A stretch of 64,000 nt of DNA from Bimuria novae-zelandiae CBS 107.79 (GCA_010015655.1 ML976656.1:1802883-1866882), one strand, 5' to 3'. Shown: positions 10,957-24,116, numbered from the stretch's first letter. Notes: generated from the letters alone by a model not told the origin. A program made the numbers and translations.

Positions 10957-12597
10957 CTACACCGTATACCTGAACCATGGCACGTTGTCGGCCAATTCTC
11001 GCTCCAGCAATTTCTGCTCTTCTGTCAGTTCCTGCACGCCCCGCTCAGTTGCAATTTTATCGCGGCGCGCGTTTTCCAAACGACACCACGTGGACATGAA
11101 AAGTGTCAGAAAGAACGCCGTGCTAATCTAGGTCAGCAAAACTCGCGAAAATCTTAGACCGGAGGCTTACCTCACGACACCGATCAAGATACTGTGCCCA
11201 GTGATATACCTAGGTCCATCCCTCGAGATGTAGACATAGGATGCGATGATTCCTCCGCAGTTGCCCCCCATGACCTGCATCGCGATACCGGTGCCCCTCT
11301 TCAGACTCCCTCCAATGTTCCCGCTGTTCCAGGCCATGCCAAGCGGGATTTGAGGATAGATACCGATCGCCGCGAAGACAGTTCCGGTATACTGCACCCT
11401 TGCTTTGCCACTGCCGCACAACAATCCAAACCCGAGCAAGGCGACAAGCTGGAAGCCCATCAAGAAGATGCCTCTCTTCCCCACACGGTCGGCATACCAA
11501 CTCGCAGCAATGGTGAAGAAGCAGGCAACAACGTATGGCGGGACGGACATTAACTGCGCCTCATTTGCAGTGTAGCCCATGTTCTTGATAATGGTCGGCA
11601 AGAAGAGAGCAAAACTATAAATGGGACAGAAGCCTGCCATGCATATGAACATGTGGATGTAGATCTTCCAATCTTGGATCGCCTGCCAGACGTATTTGAC
11701 GTTGAAATCATTGGAAAGATGGCCAGAGTCGGCACGTAATCGACGTTGGACTTCTTCGCGTTCTGGTTCGGTGAGAAAGCGAGCACTGCATCGTTTCATG
11801 TTAGCTGTGAGTATATCGCTCCCCTTGGGTCCTACTTACGTAGCAGGATAGTCGTAAATCAGCCAGTAAGCCATAAGACTGACGATGACGCTAAGGAGAC
11901 CTTCTAGAATGAAAATCCAGCTCCAAGCTGCCTTCCCACCGACACCGTGCATTTCCGCAATGGCTCTCGCGAGGATGCCACCGAATGCGCCCGCCAGCGT
12001 TGCGGCGCTGAAGAAGAGTGCCATGCGGAACCCGCACTCCTTTCTAACATACCACTGTGTGATGAAGTAATTGACGCCAGGGAAGAGTCCGCCTTCAAAT
12101 ACACCTAAGAAGACACGGGTGGCCATCAGCCCAGAGTAGTTCTTTACAAATCCCTGGCCAACCATACACACCGACCAGCAGAACATAATGAAGGTCAGCC
12201 AGATCGAGGGCCGAATGCGCTTCATCATCATATTGGAGGGGATTTCGGCGGCGATATAGAACGGGAAGAGGATCGCGAGACAGTCATTGTACTGCAGGCC
12301 GTGGAGCCCAAGGTCATGCTCCAGATGGTCCAGACGCGCATTGCCTATATTCGTTCGGTCGAGGAAGCACAAACTTGTAGGAGGTAAGCTAGACCGTATG
12401 AGTCACGAGAGTTTGAATTCGTACAGATAGATCAAGGACATGAACGGGATGATGTGCCAATCTAGCTTCCGCAGCAGCCTCTTTGTGTTCGGCGCATCCC
12501 ATCCTTGAGTTTCCACATCGCCGGATGCGACGGAGACGGACGACGTCACCTTCTCATTCGAAACTTTTGTTTCGCGCATGGTTTCCACCGCGTCCAT
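10957..12597 (-). CDS. MFS transporter, anion:cation symporter (Dal5/Tna1-like)
   Basis: Four exons: 12597-12425, 12373-11840, 11785-11171, 11122-10957. The joined frame is 495 residues, with introns of 51, 54 and 48 bp, all GT..AG. TM1 ends in the family signature CFLDRTNIGNARL. Later landmarks are GVFEGGLFPGVNYF with a following WY...E, a second six-TM half, and the typical acidic-aromatic tail ENARRD...ELADNVPWFRYTV. The family imports organic anions such as nicotinate, allantoate, pantothenate or phthalate with protons at the plasma membrane; the substrate here is unknown. I chose the ATG at 12597 because it gives the usual hydrophilic N-terminus; an in-frame ATG at 12657 would add 20 residues. 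The gene looks intact. Confidence 0.93.
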
Positions 12598-14667
12598 TTT
12601 CGAGGAAATGCAAGGATAATATGCCGTGAAAGAGCCCGTCAGAATCGCTTCGTTCACAGGTCAGAAAACGACAACGGTGCAAGTAAGAAAACCCACGATT
12701 CCAGAGCGGCCTCGGTGCGAGAAATACATGGCAAGATATTCTTCCAGACCCTCACACCAGTTGTAATTAACGGGGCACACAGATGCATGGAGCGGAGTAA
12801 TACACTGCAACGCATGTCCATTTGATTCGTCAGCGCAGCCCATTTCAATACCAACGAGATCTAGATCCAGGCCGCATTCCGCTGTGGTGGTACAGAACAG
12901 CCGTACCTTGCCGATTGAGGTTGTCGCGCATCAGCTCGGAGCCGGGATTCGGGCGTTGTAATGCCCTGCCTGTTCGCTTACTGGATGTTGAAATATCGGT
13001 TATGCCGGCGTACGGAGGAAGTCGAGAAAACGGCAGTTGGTCCTAAGTCTTATGATAAGCTTACCCTGGCCGAGCGATAAGCAAGCCTTCTAAAAAAAAA
13101 GCTAGTAAGAATTATGGATGTCTTCGGTACAACTTATCGTCTCCAGGGCTGTTTTCATCCACCCCGGTCCAACTTAAGCGAATCGGTCTCTTGCATACTC
13201 TAGACCACAGTGTAAGCACTACGGGCGACTTGAAATCTCTGTTTGATTCTAGAAAGTGGATCAGATCGTTGTTAGGTATGCAAATGCTAGGGTTTCGAGG
13301 TCTTTGCCAAGCGCTGTGTCCAGCTCCCTGAAGATCCACGAACCTTGCGCTACTAGTAGACGTATCCAAGTTTCCGTCATATAATTTCAATATGCATATT
13401 TAGCAAGACATTTAGCTATAACTAGGTACTTATAGAGCACAAGCGTCAAGGTGACCACGGGCACGCGCTTTGCACCTTTCGCATCTTGTGAGCGACTTCA
13501 GTGGAGCTTCTGTGTCTTCGAATGCTGTACACTATTGACTGAAGGTCTTCATAATGTCAATGCTCATACAACTACGTGGACTAACAGATTTTCCAGTTTG
13601 ACACGACCTCATAATGAACCTCCGATCAGCATTGGAAGATGACAACTTAGCAAACATTTGCGCACTTTTTTGAGTCGTTAATCGACTTTATGGTATGCTT
13701 TAAAATTATACAAACGGAACCTGATTTCATGGCACAGTCAGACGCAGCATAGTAGGTACTTACCTCGGAATCCAACTCCACTACCAGCCGGCATACTGCA
13801 AGCTTAACACACCATAGGTAAGCTTGGAATCTGTCTGTAGCATCTTCGATACATCAACAGATGTCAATTAGATCCAGGATGATACGTTCTTCTAGCAATT
13901 GACCAATCACTTTCCACCTGGGCATGGTCCACGCGGGTCGGGTCCATAGTCGGGTCTAGTACAGTCACGTGACGTAATGTCCTCAAAGGCTTCGTGAACG
14001 CCTGGGGTTCACAATCACCCTATATTTTCATGTTCAATAAAATATCTATTAAATGAGCTTTTGGAAAAAATCTTGATCTGCAGTTCAGTCTAAGCGACCG
14101 CCACGTCCATAACTAGCAACATTCGCACGATGGAGCCTTAGAGCCTGGTAGTGCAGAATTGACGGGAGTCGTTGAGCTAAAGTTCAAACGCTGGCGTGGA
14201 TTTAACATAAAAAGCTCGAGCAGGCAAATATTGCTATGAATTTTATTCTCGATTATCGTCTATCATCCGGTCTCGTCCCGATGCCCACTTCTGATCACGT
14301 GATGTATTGCTGCCCGCGGGCCGGGTCTCGGTGCACTGCGTTCTTTCACTGGTATTTTTAAACAAGTCTCTTTCCTTAAAAAACTTTGTTAGTTTTCATG
14401 TGAATGGATTTGTGGGTTCTGAACGCGGGGCTAACGACGTGAAGGTGGGAGAGCCGTCGCGCCTTCTTTCACCAGCAGTCGCTCTTACCTTGAGCGGCTA
14501 TTTCCGGATGCTCTTCAGCCTAGACCGCTGTCGCTTAAAATATCTCCCACACACTACAGATCACGACACCAGAACGACTGTACAATACTTCTTGCGGAAT
14601 CGTCGCCGGCATCTCTTACAAGATCATCCCTGCCCGCTGCAACAACTTACCCGCCGGTGTTTTCAAC
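12598..14667. other. Intergenic region, about 2.1 kb
   Basis: Presumably contains the MFS promoter on the minus strand and the BYS1-like promoter on the plus strand. Short frames such as 13112-13390 minus and 14307-14735 plus have no supporting splice sites or recognisable composition. The part around 13050-13450 is moderately AT-rich. No repeat or RNA gene seen. Confidence 0.45.
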
Positions 14668-15672
14668 ATGCTTCTCCTCATCCTCCAAATCTTCTACTCG
14701 GTTCCCGTGGCTCTCGGAGCTACCGTTACTCATAAGTTTCACGACCACGAGCGAGCTCTCGACGCCAACCCGCCGGCATATCGCAACCATGCTCAGGCCT
14801 TCGCTGGGACCCAAGCCATTGTGTCTGCCGACGACCCCGAAATTAAGCCACCGGAGATGAACGGAAACTTTGTATTGGTCAATCAATGCGAATATGACCT
14901 TTACATGTGGTGAGTTCAACGCGTAAGTGACAGACTTGTCAACAATCAAGCCAATCAAGCCGGTCGAGCCTAATATGGTAATTCACTAGCTCGCGTAGGT
15001 TAAGATGTTACTAAATTTGGTTAGATCGGCTTGATTGGCTTGATTGTTGACAAGTCTGGTAAGTGATCGTACAATCTCAGCTTATCATGAGAAGGGAGGC
15101 ATGGACGATGTACCAGACTGCGGAGCCAATTCTCGTTCCTGCACGCACTTCATTTCGGAAAGAGCTCGTCAGCCAGTACAAGATTTCCGAGGACCAGGTT
15201 TGCATTGACAACTGCGGCGTCACCTACAAGATCTCGAAAACCAAGGAGCTCATCGGAGGTGATGGCGGCAACCAAATGCAGTTCGAGTACTCCACCAAGC
15301 TTGGCGAGATCTACTTTGACATTTCTTTCGTCGATTGCGTCAAGAATCTGGGGTATCGTTCGGGAGATGCGAACAATTGTCCGGCATGGGCTGAGGGCCT
15401 CCGCATTGATGGTCAAAAGGAGCCGCACAGCTTCGGATGCGAAATGCTTGAGTGCCTTCCAGGTGAAATGTGCATGTGAGTACAATATACTTCTTCCTAT
15501 CTTTTGATTGAATACTGAAAGCTGCAGCTACGACCAGGTCGGGGCCTATTACATCGATGAACCTAATCCCAAATGGGGTCTTCGCGATCCCGTGAAGATC
15601 TGTCCGAGCTATAAAGCCGCGCTCGAGCTCTACTTCCGCACTTGCACTGGGAATCCAGACTTGGATCAGTGA
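14668..15672 (+). CDS. BYS1-like secreted protein (thaumatin-like fold), MITE in intron 1
   Basis: Three exons, 14668-14909, 15095-15475, 15528-15672, give 255 residues. Residues 1-17 are a signal peptide. The mature protein follows the BYS1 pattern: a start like GNFVLVNQCEYDLYMW, a mid-region MQFEYSTKLGEIYFDISFVD, then a Cys-rich part and a short Cys-containing end near ICPSYKAALELYFRTC. Eight or more Cys suggest several disulfides. The family is fungal, extracellular and of unclear biochemical role. The exon 1/2 join restores the conserved Trp (TG|G). Intron 1 is 185 bp because it carries a 128 bp MITE; without the MITE and one target copy it would be 49 bp. The gene is otherwise intact. 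Confidence 0.9.
14931..15058. mobile_element. hAT-like MITE inside an intron
   Basis: A 128 bp element with 32 bp perfect terminal inverted repeats (CAGACTTGTCAACAATCAAG... at 14931-14962 and 15027-15058), flanked by an 8 bp direct repeat GTAAGTGA at 14923-14930 and 15059-15066. An 8 bp duplication and a CAG start fit hAT-derived non-autonomous elements. It has no coding capacity. Confidence 0.93.
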
Positions 15673-16071
15673 AGCAGGATCTCACATCCTGGATGTACTG
15701 TGTTTGTTTAGTGTTCTTCTCGCAGTGTCTGAACCACGGCAATAAACAGCACTCAGGCAACATTATGGAACATTAAAAATGGCGATGTACAAAGCTCAAA
15801 GAACAATGGCATGATACGACGCACTATCAGGAAGGAAACAGGGGCTAGTGAAGCCATTTTGTACTGCAGGCACTTGGAATCTGGTTTAGCCCAGATAGCC
15901 GCGGCACCGTTTAATACCTAATTCACTTCAAGGATTTTCTTGCGAGTCGTCCACTTTGTTTTGAATCTATCTTCGTTTTCTTTGGCTTTGTGGACATAAT
16001 TTTGTAGCTCGTTTTAGTGCAAAATGCTTTGTCGAAAGGGGTGATACGCTCTGTGCTCCCAGAACAAGGCC
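15673..16071. other. Intergenic region
   Basis: 3' region of the BYS1-like gene and upstream region of the next gene. A frame from ATG 16017 runs for 98 codons in a hydrophilic, Gly-rich reading and overlaps the start of the next entry; either may be the true N-terminus. Confidence 0.35.
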
Positions 16072-16787
16072 GTGGGAACGCTATCAACCCTGGACATGAG
16101 AAGCAAGGCGGCGGGAATATTACCGACACTTTACCATCTGAGCAAGTTGGCGGGCATGCCGCTGATACTGGACATGACAAGCAAATTGCAGACCCGACAC
16201 TCCCACGCAAGCCGAATGGCGAACAGGCCGTCAACACTGCACCCAACCAGTCAACTGCCCACCAAATTGGCACCTTATCTGAGTGGTCAGCCAGCGCAAC
16301 CTCCGCCGCCTGAAGATAAGCAACGCACACATGTTGGTAAATCTATTGGAAGGAGGCCTACCCTTAGCCAGCAACGTTCATGTCCGGCACCCATTTCAGT
16401 AGCATCTGTGCGACGATCAGGGAGACTGCGCGAAGCAGTTTCCAGTTATGCAGAAGTTCCGTTTGGGTCTTATGACTTGAATAGATCGTAAGCAGCTGTT
16501 ATGTTGAACTTGGGAGGCAGAACTAACTGGACTAAAGTGTCACCGTGGACGACTTTATCCGTGCACGTGCCAATACGTCGGACCCGACATGTCTTCTGCG
16601 TCTTAATGACGGCCGCAACGGGGAAGAAACCACCATCAGCAAGCGGGTCCTTGACGACTTCACAGATCTAGACGTGGGCCCGGACAGCATTCTTTTCTTC
16701 AAACCCATGACCAGTAGCGCAGCTTGGGTGTTCGCTAATAGCTGTTACAATCAATGCAGTGAGACAAAGGGTAACTGTGCGAAGTAG
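16072..16787 (+). CDS. Hypothetical two-exon protein, start uncertain
   Basis: Exons 16072-16487 and 16538-16787 join in frame (222 codons with stop) across a 50 bp intron with AACTAAC branch sequence, GTAAGC donor and AAG acceptor. The part from about residue 80 is protein-like: Pro-rich PAQPPPPEDKQ, basic RRSGRLREAV, then SVTVDDFIRARANTSDP and a Cys-containing end NSCYNQCSETKGNCAK. I recognise no family. The N-terminal part is weak and a different frame from 16017 reads better there, so the true start or a frameshift is unresolved. A long intron joining it to the reading at 17081 is also conceivable. Confidence 0.45.
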
Positions 16788-17080
16788 TAAAATCAGTTTA
16801 TCATGTATTGTGTTGTTCTTTTTCTGTTGTTCTGCAGTTGTGGCCATCTTTTGTATGGCCGCAACTCGGGTCTGTTTACATGATGTATCTACGATACTGT
16901 TGAGGTAAGAGGTGCTTGATAAGATGAGGAAGCAGCACCAGACCACCACCACGTGGCACACATGATCCGCGTCTCCTCATAACCGTCACAATAGCTATTC
17001 AGCTTTAGAGAACGGCGGACCGAGCCTTACATTGCCCACTCACGAAGTGTGATACCACAAGTCGAACGTGAACGATGCAG

Positions 17081-17697
17081 GTAATCTCCTTCCTGGGTCA
17101 ATACAAGTACATCCCATAGAATGGACCCCAGAGCGACTGTTGGGGCAACATATCTTCTACTGGAACATACGCTGCCGGTCAGGCATGGATATGGTACTTG
17201 ACGGATTCGTTCAACGATACTCCGATATGAAACGCGCAGAAAAAGACATCACGCACGAAGTCGATGAAGTCTTGCAGTATCTGCATCCAAAGGGACCTTT
17301 ACACAAGCCGAAAGACGCCAGCGATGAAGGAAACATTCTTAGCGACAAGACAAAAAGTTTGCGTGATAAGCAGCTTCGCACCTTGCTCCTGGACCTCGTT
17401 TTCGGCGAAGACGTTGAGAAATGGGGCGAGAGTGAATACTGCGCAAGGTACCACACGCAAGACCGTTCACCGTGCTATAAGTTACTTGCTGCTCGAACCA
17501 ATTTAGCTGCCAGATTAGACCATCTTTGGAACTCCTTAGTGACTCTCCCCGAGGAGCGACCCGCGATCGTCGCTTTGTGCTAGGCTGAAGCCGAAAAGGA
17601 GCAAGACTTACTTGCCGATGATGAAGTGCCAGTGTCCAAACGGGGAATAGTCGTCGAAGATGATTTTGGTCTTCTACATGACGACGAGTTTCTTTGA
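17081..17697 (+). pseudogene. Hypothetical protein interrupted by an in-frame TAG
   Basis: An open frame from about 17081 (GNLLPGSIQVHPIEW) runs to TAG at 17581-17583, then continues in the same frame with acidic, protein-like sequence (AEAEKEQDLLADDE, GLLHDDEFL) to TGA at about 17697. No ATG lies at the frame start; an upstream exon ending in CAG| is likely. The protein is charged and mostly helical; no domain is recognised. TAG for CAG is the change RIP or a single C-to-T mutation would give, and the gene borders RIP-mutated DNA. Alternatively the true protein ends at 17583 and the tail is 3' UTR. Confidence 0.4.
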
Positions 17698-17817
17698 TAT
17701 TGTCTTCGTCTTTGCAGGAATGCGTTTGGTCGTAAATGTTACGGTATAATTCCATCAGCTTCGATTCTATCAGGTTCCATGCCTAGACTCTTGGCAGGAT
17801 CCAACGTCTATATATAT

Positions 17818-20800
17818 GTAGGATATCTCTACGATAGAGAAATCAACGCAGCCATCTTCCCTTCCTCACAGTTATAAGCCCGGAAGCCTTCGACAATCGC
17901 TACGTTTACAGCTTATCGTACTAGGGTCTATCTTTGCAGACCTAGTCAGTTGTTACGTCGTTAAAGTAGACCTTGTTATTACTAGATAATTAGTTAGGAG
18001 ACATAAATCGTCTAGGATTAGCGCTAGTTAGGACCTTATCGTTAGAGAATTAACGTTATATAGAATACGGACGTCGCATCTCGCAAGGATAGCGACTAAA
18101 TTAGATCCGCTTATTACAAGAGAGACTGTTATACTCGATAAACCTAAGGATTGGCCAAAATAGATATTCCTAAGAAAGGACTACGCAGTCAGGAACCATA
18201 TCTGGGAATACGTTGATCCATCACTAAGCCATGATGAAGTCTCTAGGTTAGAGACAGAAAAGCCTAGAAGGCTTGAGCTGAAAGAATTTCATAGGCCAAG
18301 AATTGCAAGAGGTGGTGACGCAAGTAGCGCAGCAGGGAGCGCACGGGGCACAGGGGGTGGCGCAGTAGCAGGTGGCGCAGCAGCAGGTGGCGCAGCAGGC
18401 GATCAAGATGCCGAAGAAGTCACTATCCTGGACCTCACTGATTAGGAACTAAGAAGATACGAGCTTTGGCAAAAAGACTATCAAGGTGCACTAGCAGAAT
18501 GGCGGCAGAAAGAGAAGGCTCTTAGAAACTTTACAGAGCAGATCAACAGAACGATCGCATCACGGCATATTTATCTAATCGCCAACTACTCAAGCACACA
18601 TGATTAACTAAGGACTCTAATAAAGCACCTCTGCCCTAGCTAGGGTAAGCGTAATACTTAACTTCAAGCACGCTATTAGGCGTTAAAGAATTAACTATAA
18701 AAGGTAAACCTTAACAACTAGTTTTAGGACTAGATAGAGACAACGCGCCTTATAATTTAAGCGGATATACTAAAAGTTTATAGCAATTAAGCGCAAGAAG
18801 ACTTTATCCTATTAATTAGAGGCCTAGATAATAGCTAGTTATCCAGTTAGCTATCAGCGCTTATCATGGCAGAATAGACTAGCAGAGACTTTATTAGTAT
18901 CTCTAACCTAGTAGCCAATTTTACTTCGTACTATTGACGGACTTGACTAATTACATTAGAATTAAGCACATTCGCTACTCTAGGTGTTGCTTAGCCAGCT
19001 CAGCAGCTAGCTGATTAGCCAGTTAATTAGTTAAAGCATTAGAAGCATAAACGCTAGAAGAAGACACTAACCTGCCTATATAGTAAGAAGCATAGATTTA
19101 ATAGCTACTACTACGTTAATACAGCTTTACGACCTGCTAATTGGTAGCTAAATAGAGACGTCGAGAAGAAGTTCTAGAAGCTTAGAGCTAATTAGTCACC
19201 TATAGTAAAGGTCCTTTAGAATACAGAGAATAGGCTAGCCAGAAGCAATTCTAAGACGCCTATTAGATTAAGAGGAGTCACTAACTTTAATAATAGCTAG
19301 TAGCTAGCTATATTACCTTAGTATAGTGCACTTTAGGTCGCTGCTATTAACAGGCTAATGCCTCAGCCTCTACTATTAAACAGATAGATTCTTAATCCTG
19401 GTTCGAACACGCATGTTACGAATACAAAGGCCTATAGCTAGAAGAAGATCTCTAATGCTAAGCCAGGAGAAAGCGCGTACGCTAGTGGCTAACTAATACC
19501 TATCTAAGAATAGGGAGAGGTCCTACTTAAGATTAATACGCCTTCTAGAGTTAAGATAATTTAACTAATATACGTCGCATATATACCTAAGTTCTTTATA
19601 AGTATTATTAGCCTATCTCGATGCAGGAGCCTAGGAATTAAATTCGACTCTAGCCAAAACTACCTATATTAATAGAAGCTGTCGAATGTAATCTATTAGC
19701 TTAAATATAATAGTAGTTACTAGCTAATAGACTTGGATTATAACGATTAACCGCCGCTAGAACTCTACGCAACTTAGTATTAACCTAGACCGTCCTATAC
19801 TAGTAAGAAGCCACTAAGCGTGAGCGCGGCAAAAGCTTATAGAGTATTTAGCTATGCAAATTAAAAGGCAATTACTTATCTACTAGAAAGCGTTAATAGA
19901 ATATAGCTTAGTGAGCAGCACGCGCCGATGTGGACAGACTATAAGGTCTATACAGAGACGAAGCTACACAAGTTTATTAGTAGGAGAGCTCCACGTGAGC
20001 CAGCAGAGCGTCTATTCTATTAATTAGGAATAGACCTTATATAGCTAAGGGAGTGCACCGAGCGTTGCTATAATAGAGATCTATAGCTCTTCCACGCTAT
20101 TAATTAGTATAGCAAGTAGCACGAAGCTTGTTGCCTACCTAATAAAAGCTCTATAACGCTTTAAAAAGTAGCGTAGAGACTACTAACTAAACTATAGCGC
20201 TAATTTCGCGCGCATGTAGCTGTCGTACAACTTAATAGTAAACGAGGCTATTCTAAGCTACTTAATATCTTTAAGGATCTAGGGATAGTCGTTAAACCGC
20301 GTGTAGAATATACAGAAGAGCAGAATAGGATAATAGAGAAAGCTAGCTACTTAATTATTATTCGTGCAAGAGCTATTAGGCTTAAAGCAGACTTACTAAA
20401 GGAGCTATTAAATAAATACGTTATAGCGGCTATCTATCTACTTAATCGCACACCTACTGAATTGCTTAACTAGCGAACACCCTATTAGATTATTAGAGGT
20501 GTAAAGCTATTAGTAGCTTATTTTAGTATTATAGGAGCACGAGCGTACGTCCTTAATTAGTAGTTAAAGCGCGGAGAGAAGCTAGAATCTCGTGCTTTAA
20601 TAGGACACCTAGTTGGATACGATTTGACGAATATCTATCGCATTTGGATGCCAACACTGGGCAGAGTCATCAGGACTAGAGATGTGGTCCTTATGCCATT
20701 AAAGCTATACACTCCCGACGAGATATATGCTAAGAAGAAGACGCTACGCACAGTAGTAATAGTACTAGATATTAAGAAGTTAGATAAGCTAGAGGACCTA

Positions 20801-22917
20801 GAGATTAATTAGCTATCTATTATAACTTAAGGTAATTCGCGAATAAATACATTAACTTTAAAAGATAAGGATAGCGCTAAGGCGCAGCTTCTAGGTAAGC
20901 TAATACGCTAGTAGTAGATAACAAAGGTAGTAGAAGCTAAGTCATTTAAGCAGCGCGGACTTTTAACACTAGAAGATACGCTAGAGCCTGGTGCTACATT
21001 AAATAATAATTAAATATTAGCTAGAAATTAGTAGTCTATTTAAATAGCAGATAACAAAGTTAAGCTCCCTCGCGGTTGGTAACCACTAGCAGAAGGAGAT
21101 AAAGCACTAGATTAACGTTTAAATAACGCGCGCAGACAAGACAAGATTAGTAGCATTATTAACGCTAGTAATATTATATCTAGCAGCAGACGCAGAGACA
21201 GAAATAGTAGGACACCTAGAGACTACTTCGCTACGTTCGCTGCGGCTGTCAACCCATCCGCGCCAGAAAAGCTATTCAGTGAGCTTCCTAGAACTAGGCT
21301 ACATCGCGATCAGCTGCCGCCTCCACCGAAGCGATGGAAGGATCTAGAGAAGCACCTATTCGGCGTAGAGTTTCGTAAAGCTGCAAACGTAGAGCTTAAT
21401 AGTTGCAAAAGCAAGGGGTGTTTTAGTAGGACTATAGCTACTTAGGCGACTATGCAAGAGGAAGTGCTACTACTTATATAAGTATTTACTTATAAGTTTA
21501 ATTAGGATAGCTTCCTTTACAAGTTTAAGGCGCGACTAGTAGTTAGAGGAGACCTATAGGAAGACTAAGGAGACACCTATATAGTAACACTAGCAGCACG
21601 CGTATTCTGCTTCCTAATTACTCTATTAGCTGCTTTTAGGCTGCTTGCCTATTAGTACGATATTCTAAATGCCTTCCTAAACGCTTACCTTAATTGTCTG
21701 ATCTATGTACGCACGCCTAATAGATTTAAGGATTAACTTAGTAAGCTATTAGAGCTTAAGCGCGTACTCTATAGACTACGCGATGCTTTACTTCTCTAGT
21801 ATAAGTACCTAAAAAGTACTCTAGTTAAGCTAAGACTAAAGCTAGTTAAGGAAGTACCTTGCTTATTTACTAGCGAGAGCCTAATTATCTTTTTTTATGT
21901 TGACGATATTGTAGTCCTCGTACACCTAGACAATCTAGCACACCATAGTTAGTTCGAACGAAGCCTACGAGCTAGGTACGAGCTACGCTGCCTAGGAGAA
22001 CTAAGGTAGTTCCTAGGTATACAAATTATAAGGGATTAGTTAAAAGGGAAAATCTGGCTAATTTAAGATTCCTTTATTAACAAGATTATAATAAAGTTTG
22101 ACCTTGTACACACGCATAAGGTCTATCTAGCAGTGCCGCTAGTAGAGAATTATCTAGCTCTAAGTACTAAGGAACCAAGTTCTTAACGTACCTATACTTA
22201 TTAGTAATTAGTAGGCTTACTAGCCTACATCTCGACGTTTACACGGCCTGATGTCGCCCGAGCACACTCAGTACTGGCACGCCATCTACAGAATCGAGGG
22301 TAGAAACATTTAAACGCTGCTAAGCACGTATGGCGATATCTAGTTGGCACAAGGCATCTAGCCATCGGGGCATCACGGCTAGGTACAGAGAACACGACAT
22401 ATCTCTGTGAGACGCCCGAGGACGATCCTAGAGCTGGAACAGAGCCACTGTTCTACGGAGCATCTAACGCAGCATATACTAACGATCCTAATACGCGTCG
22501 AAGCTTACAAGGCTACTTGTTTAAGCTATATAGACTGCTAATTAACTAGAAATTGACCTTACAGCGCTTAGTTACGAAATTAACTACTAAGGCTAAATTG
22601 CTCGCTCTATCGACTGCTAGGAGTAAGATAGAATAGTAGAATAAAATATTTAATTACGTACGCTTTTAGCCAGAGATCTTGCCTACCTTGTACTACGATA
22701 ATTAGCAGACTGTAGGGATTGTTAACAAGACTAAGGATAGGCTTTATACGAAGCTAAGACATGTCAACACCTATTAGATATGGCTACGATAGGAAGTAGA
22801 TGCTGGGAAGCTGCAGATTAATTAGAAGCCTACAAATTAAATGCCTGCTGACGGTCTTACAAAGACACTGGTTCGGCAGAAACACAGCAACTTTGTTAAA
22901 TAGCTAGGCCTTACAGA
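17818..22917 (+). mobile_element. Copia-2: RIP-degraded Copia element, 3' part cut by FotA copy B
   Basis: Plus-strand order is gag then pol. A well preserved gag stretch at about 18130-18560 reads KPKDWP, a Gly/Ala repeat region, and EEVTILDLTDXE. A degenerate zinc knuckle lies near 19070-19100 (CLYSKKHR). Integrase tail residues read at 20624-20812 (NIYRIWMPTLGRVIRTRDVV). RT has FFYVDDIVVL at about 21895, and RNase H runs 22190-22900, ending MPADGLTKTLVRQKHS. Many stops. I cannot fix the LTRs: TGTAGGATATC near 17818 may be the start of a 5' LTR, and no matching 3' copy is visible. Confidence 0.85.
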
Positions 22918-23940
22918 TAACGTGTCCGTGCGCGTGATGCGCGGGCAACACCAAAAACGCTCCATTGAAAACAAGGCTACAGCACCACCCACGATCAATA
23001 TTATCATAAGATTTTTCTTGCAGGGTAGTAATTTGATAGCTGCGATTCATTTGCACTATTTAAATCTATCTGGAAGCTTGACGTCGCGGCCGCTGCGTGT
23101 AGATTTGCTCGGGGCAGCAGATGCGCCCTCTGAGGCCTCCCCAATATCTGCAGCATCCACACCACGTTTCTGACGCTTTCTGCTCTGTAGAGATGGCTGA
23201 GAGGCCTTTCTCTTACCCTTTTGGGGTACTTGTAGAGCTTTTTCAGCGTCGCGGGCAGACTTCTGGGCAGCGCGCTAAGCAGCCTTTTCAGCCCTCTCCT
23301 TCTCCTTTGCCTTCTTAGCTGCCTCTCGCGCAGCACGCTTTTCCTGCTATATTTTCTCTTTATATAGCTTAGCTACCTTCTTTAGCTCTGCTATTTCTAC
23401 TTTTTAAAGCTACTACTACTTATCTTCCTGCTCTTTAATTAATTAACGATAACATGCCTCCCTTACTTTCCTTAGTAAATACAAGATAGCCCCACTATAA
23501 TACTCCTAGCACTATTAAAGGTCTAGAGTTTTACCCTTCTTCTTACGCTTCTTCTTAATAGATAGCGCCTGCCTAAGCCCATCGTTGTCATGCTTAAGCA
23601 GCTCATTTTCAACAGATAGATAGTAGAGTAATTAACAAAGCTTTTTTGTATCTTAACTACCCTGTTCCTTCACTACTAATCGTATAAGCCTATCTATCTT
23701 TCTCTAGTTATAATCACTAAGCCCTAATAAGGAGTTATCGCCTAATTCTTGATCCTAGGTAAACCTATTAAGGATAGAATTAGGATTAGGTGGCGATATG
23801 CCTGTGGCTCTAAAAGAGCTAAGGATAGTTAATTCCTTAAAGGAGGCCTTCTACGCATTCCAGAATAGTGGGAAGAAGTTGCCTTTAGTAATAAAAGCTA
23901 AGCCCTGGCTTCTATAAAAGTAATTTAATAGCTCTGCTAA

Positions 23941-24116
23941 TGTTAGATGTCACGTCTTAATGGATGTCCTGATAATTCGGGGGGTTAAATTAATGTATTA
24001 GGTTGTTCTTTCTGTCTACGGGGTTCCCTTGGCAGGTTCTGTGTGTTCTCGGTTAATCCCCAGCCTTTTTCGGGCTACCCCTGATCCTCTAAACTTAATA
24101 TACTTTTTATCTGACA
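23941..24116 (-). repeat. Copia-3 3' LTR
   Basis: 176 bp, starting TGTTAGATGTCACG and ending CTGACA on the plus strand. It differs from the other LTR by a 7 bp insertion near its edge and scattered transitions. Confidence 0.92.

Noticed and set aside
12598..12657. Upstream in-frame ATG for the MFS gene
   Set aside because: It adds a hydrophobic 20-residue stretch not seen in the family; ATG 12597 gives the normal hydrophilic N-terminus.
15923..16330. 135-codon minus-strand open frame
   Set aside because: It is antisense to the hypothetical plus-strand gene and has an unnatural Cys/Pro composition.
23004..23336. 110-codon open frame read as a gene
   Set aside because: It is a shifted frame over the Lys/Arg-rich tail of the FotA transposase, whose proper frame reads QEKRAAREAAKKAKEKE.
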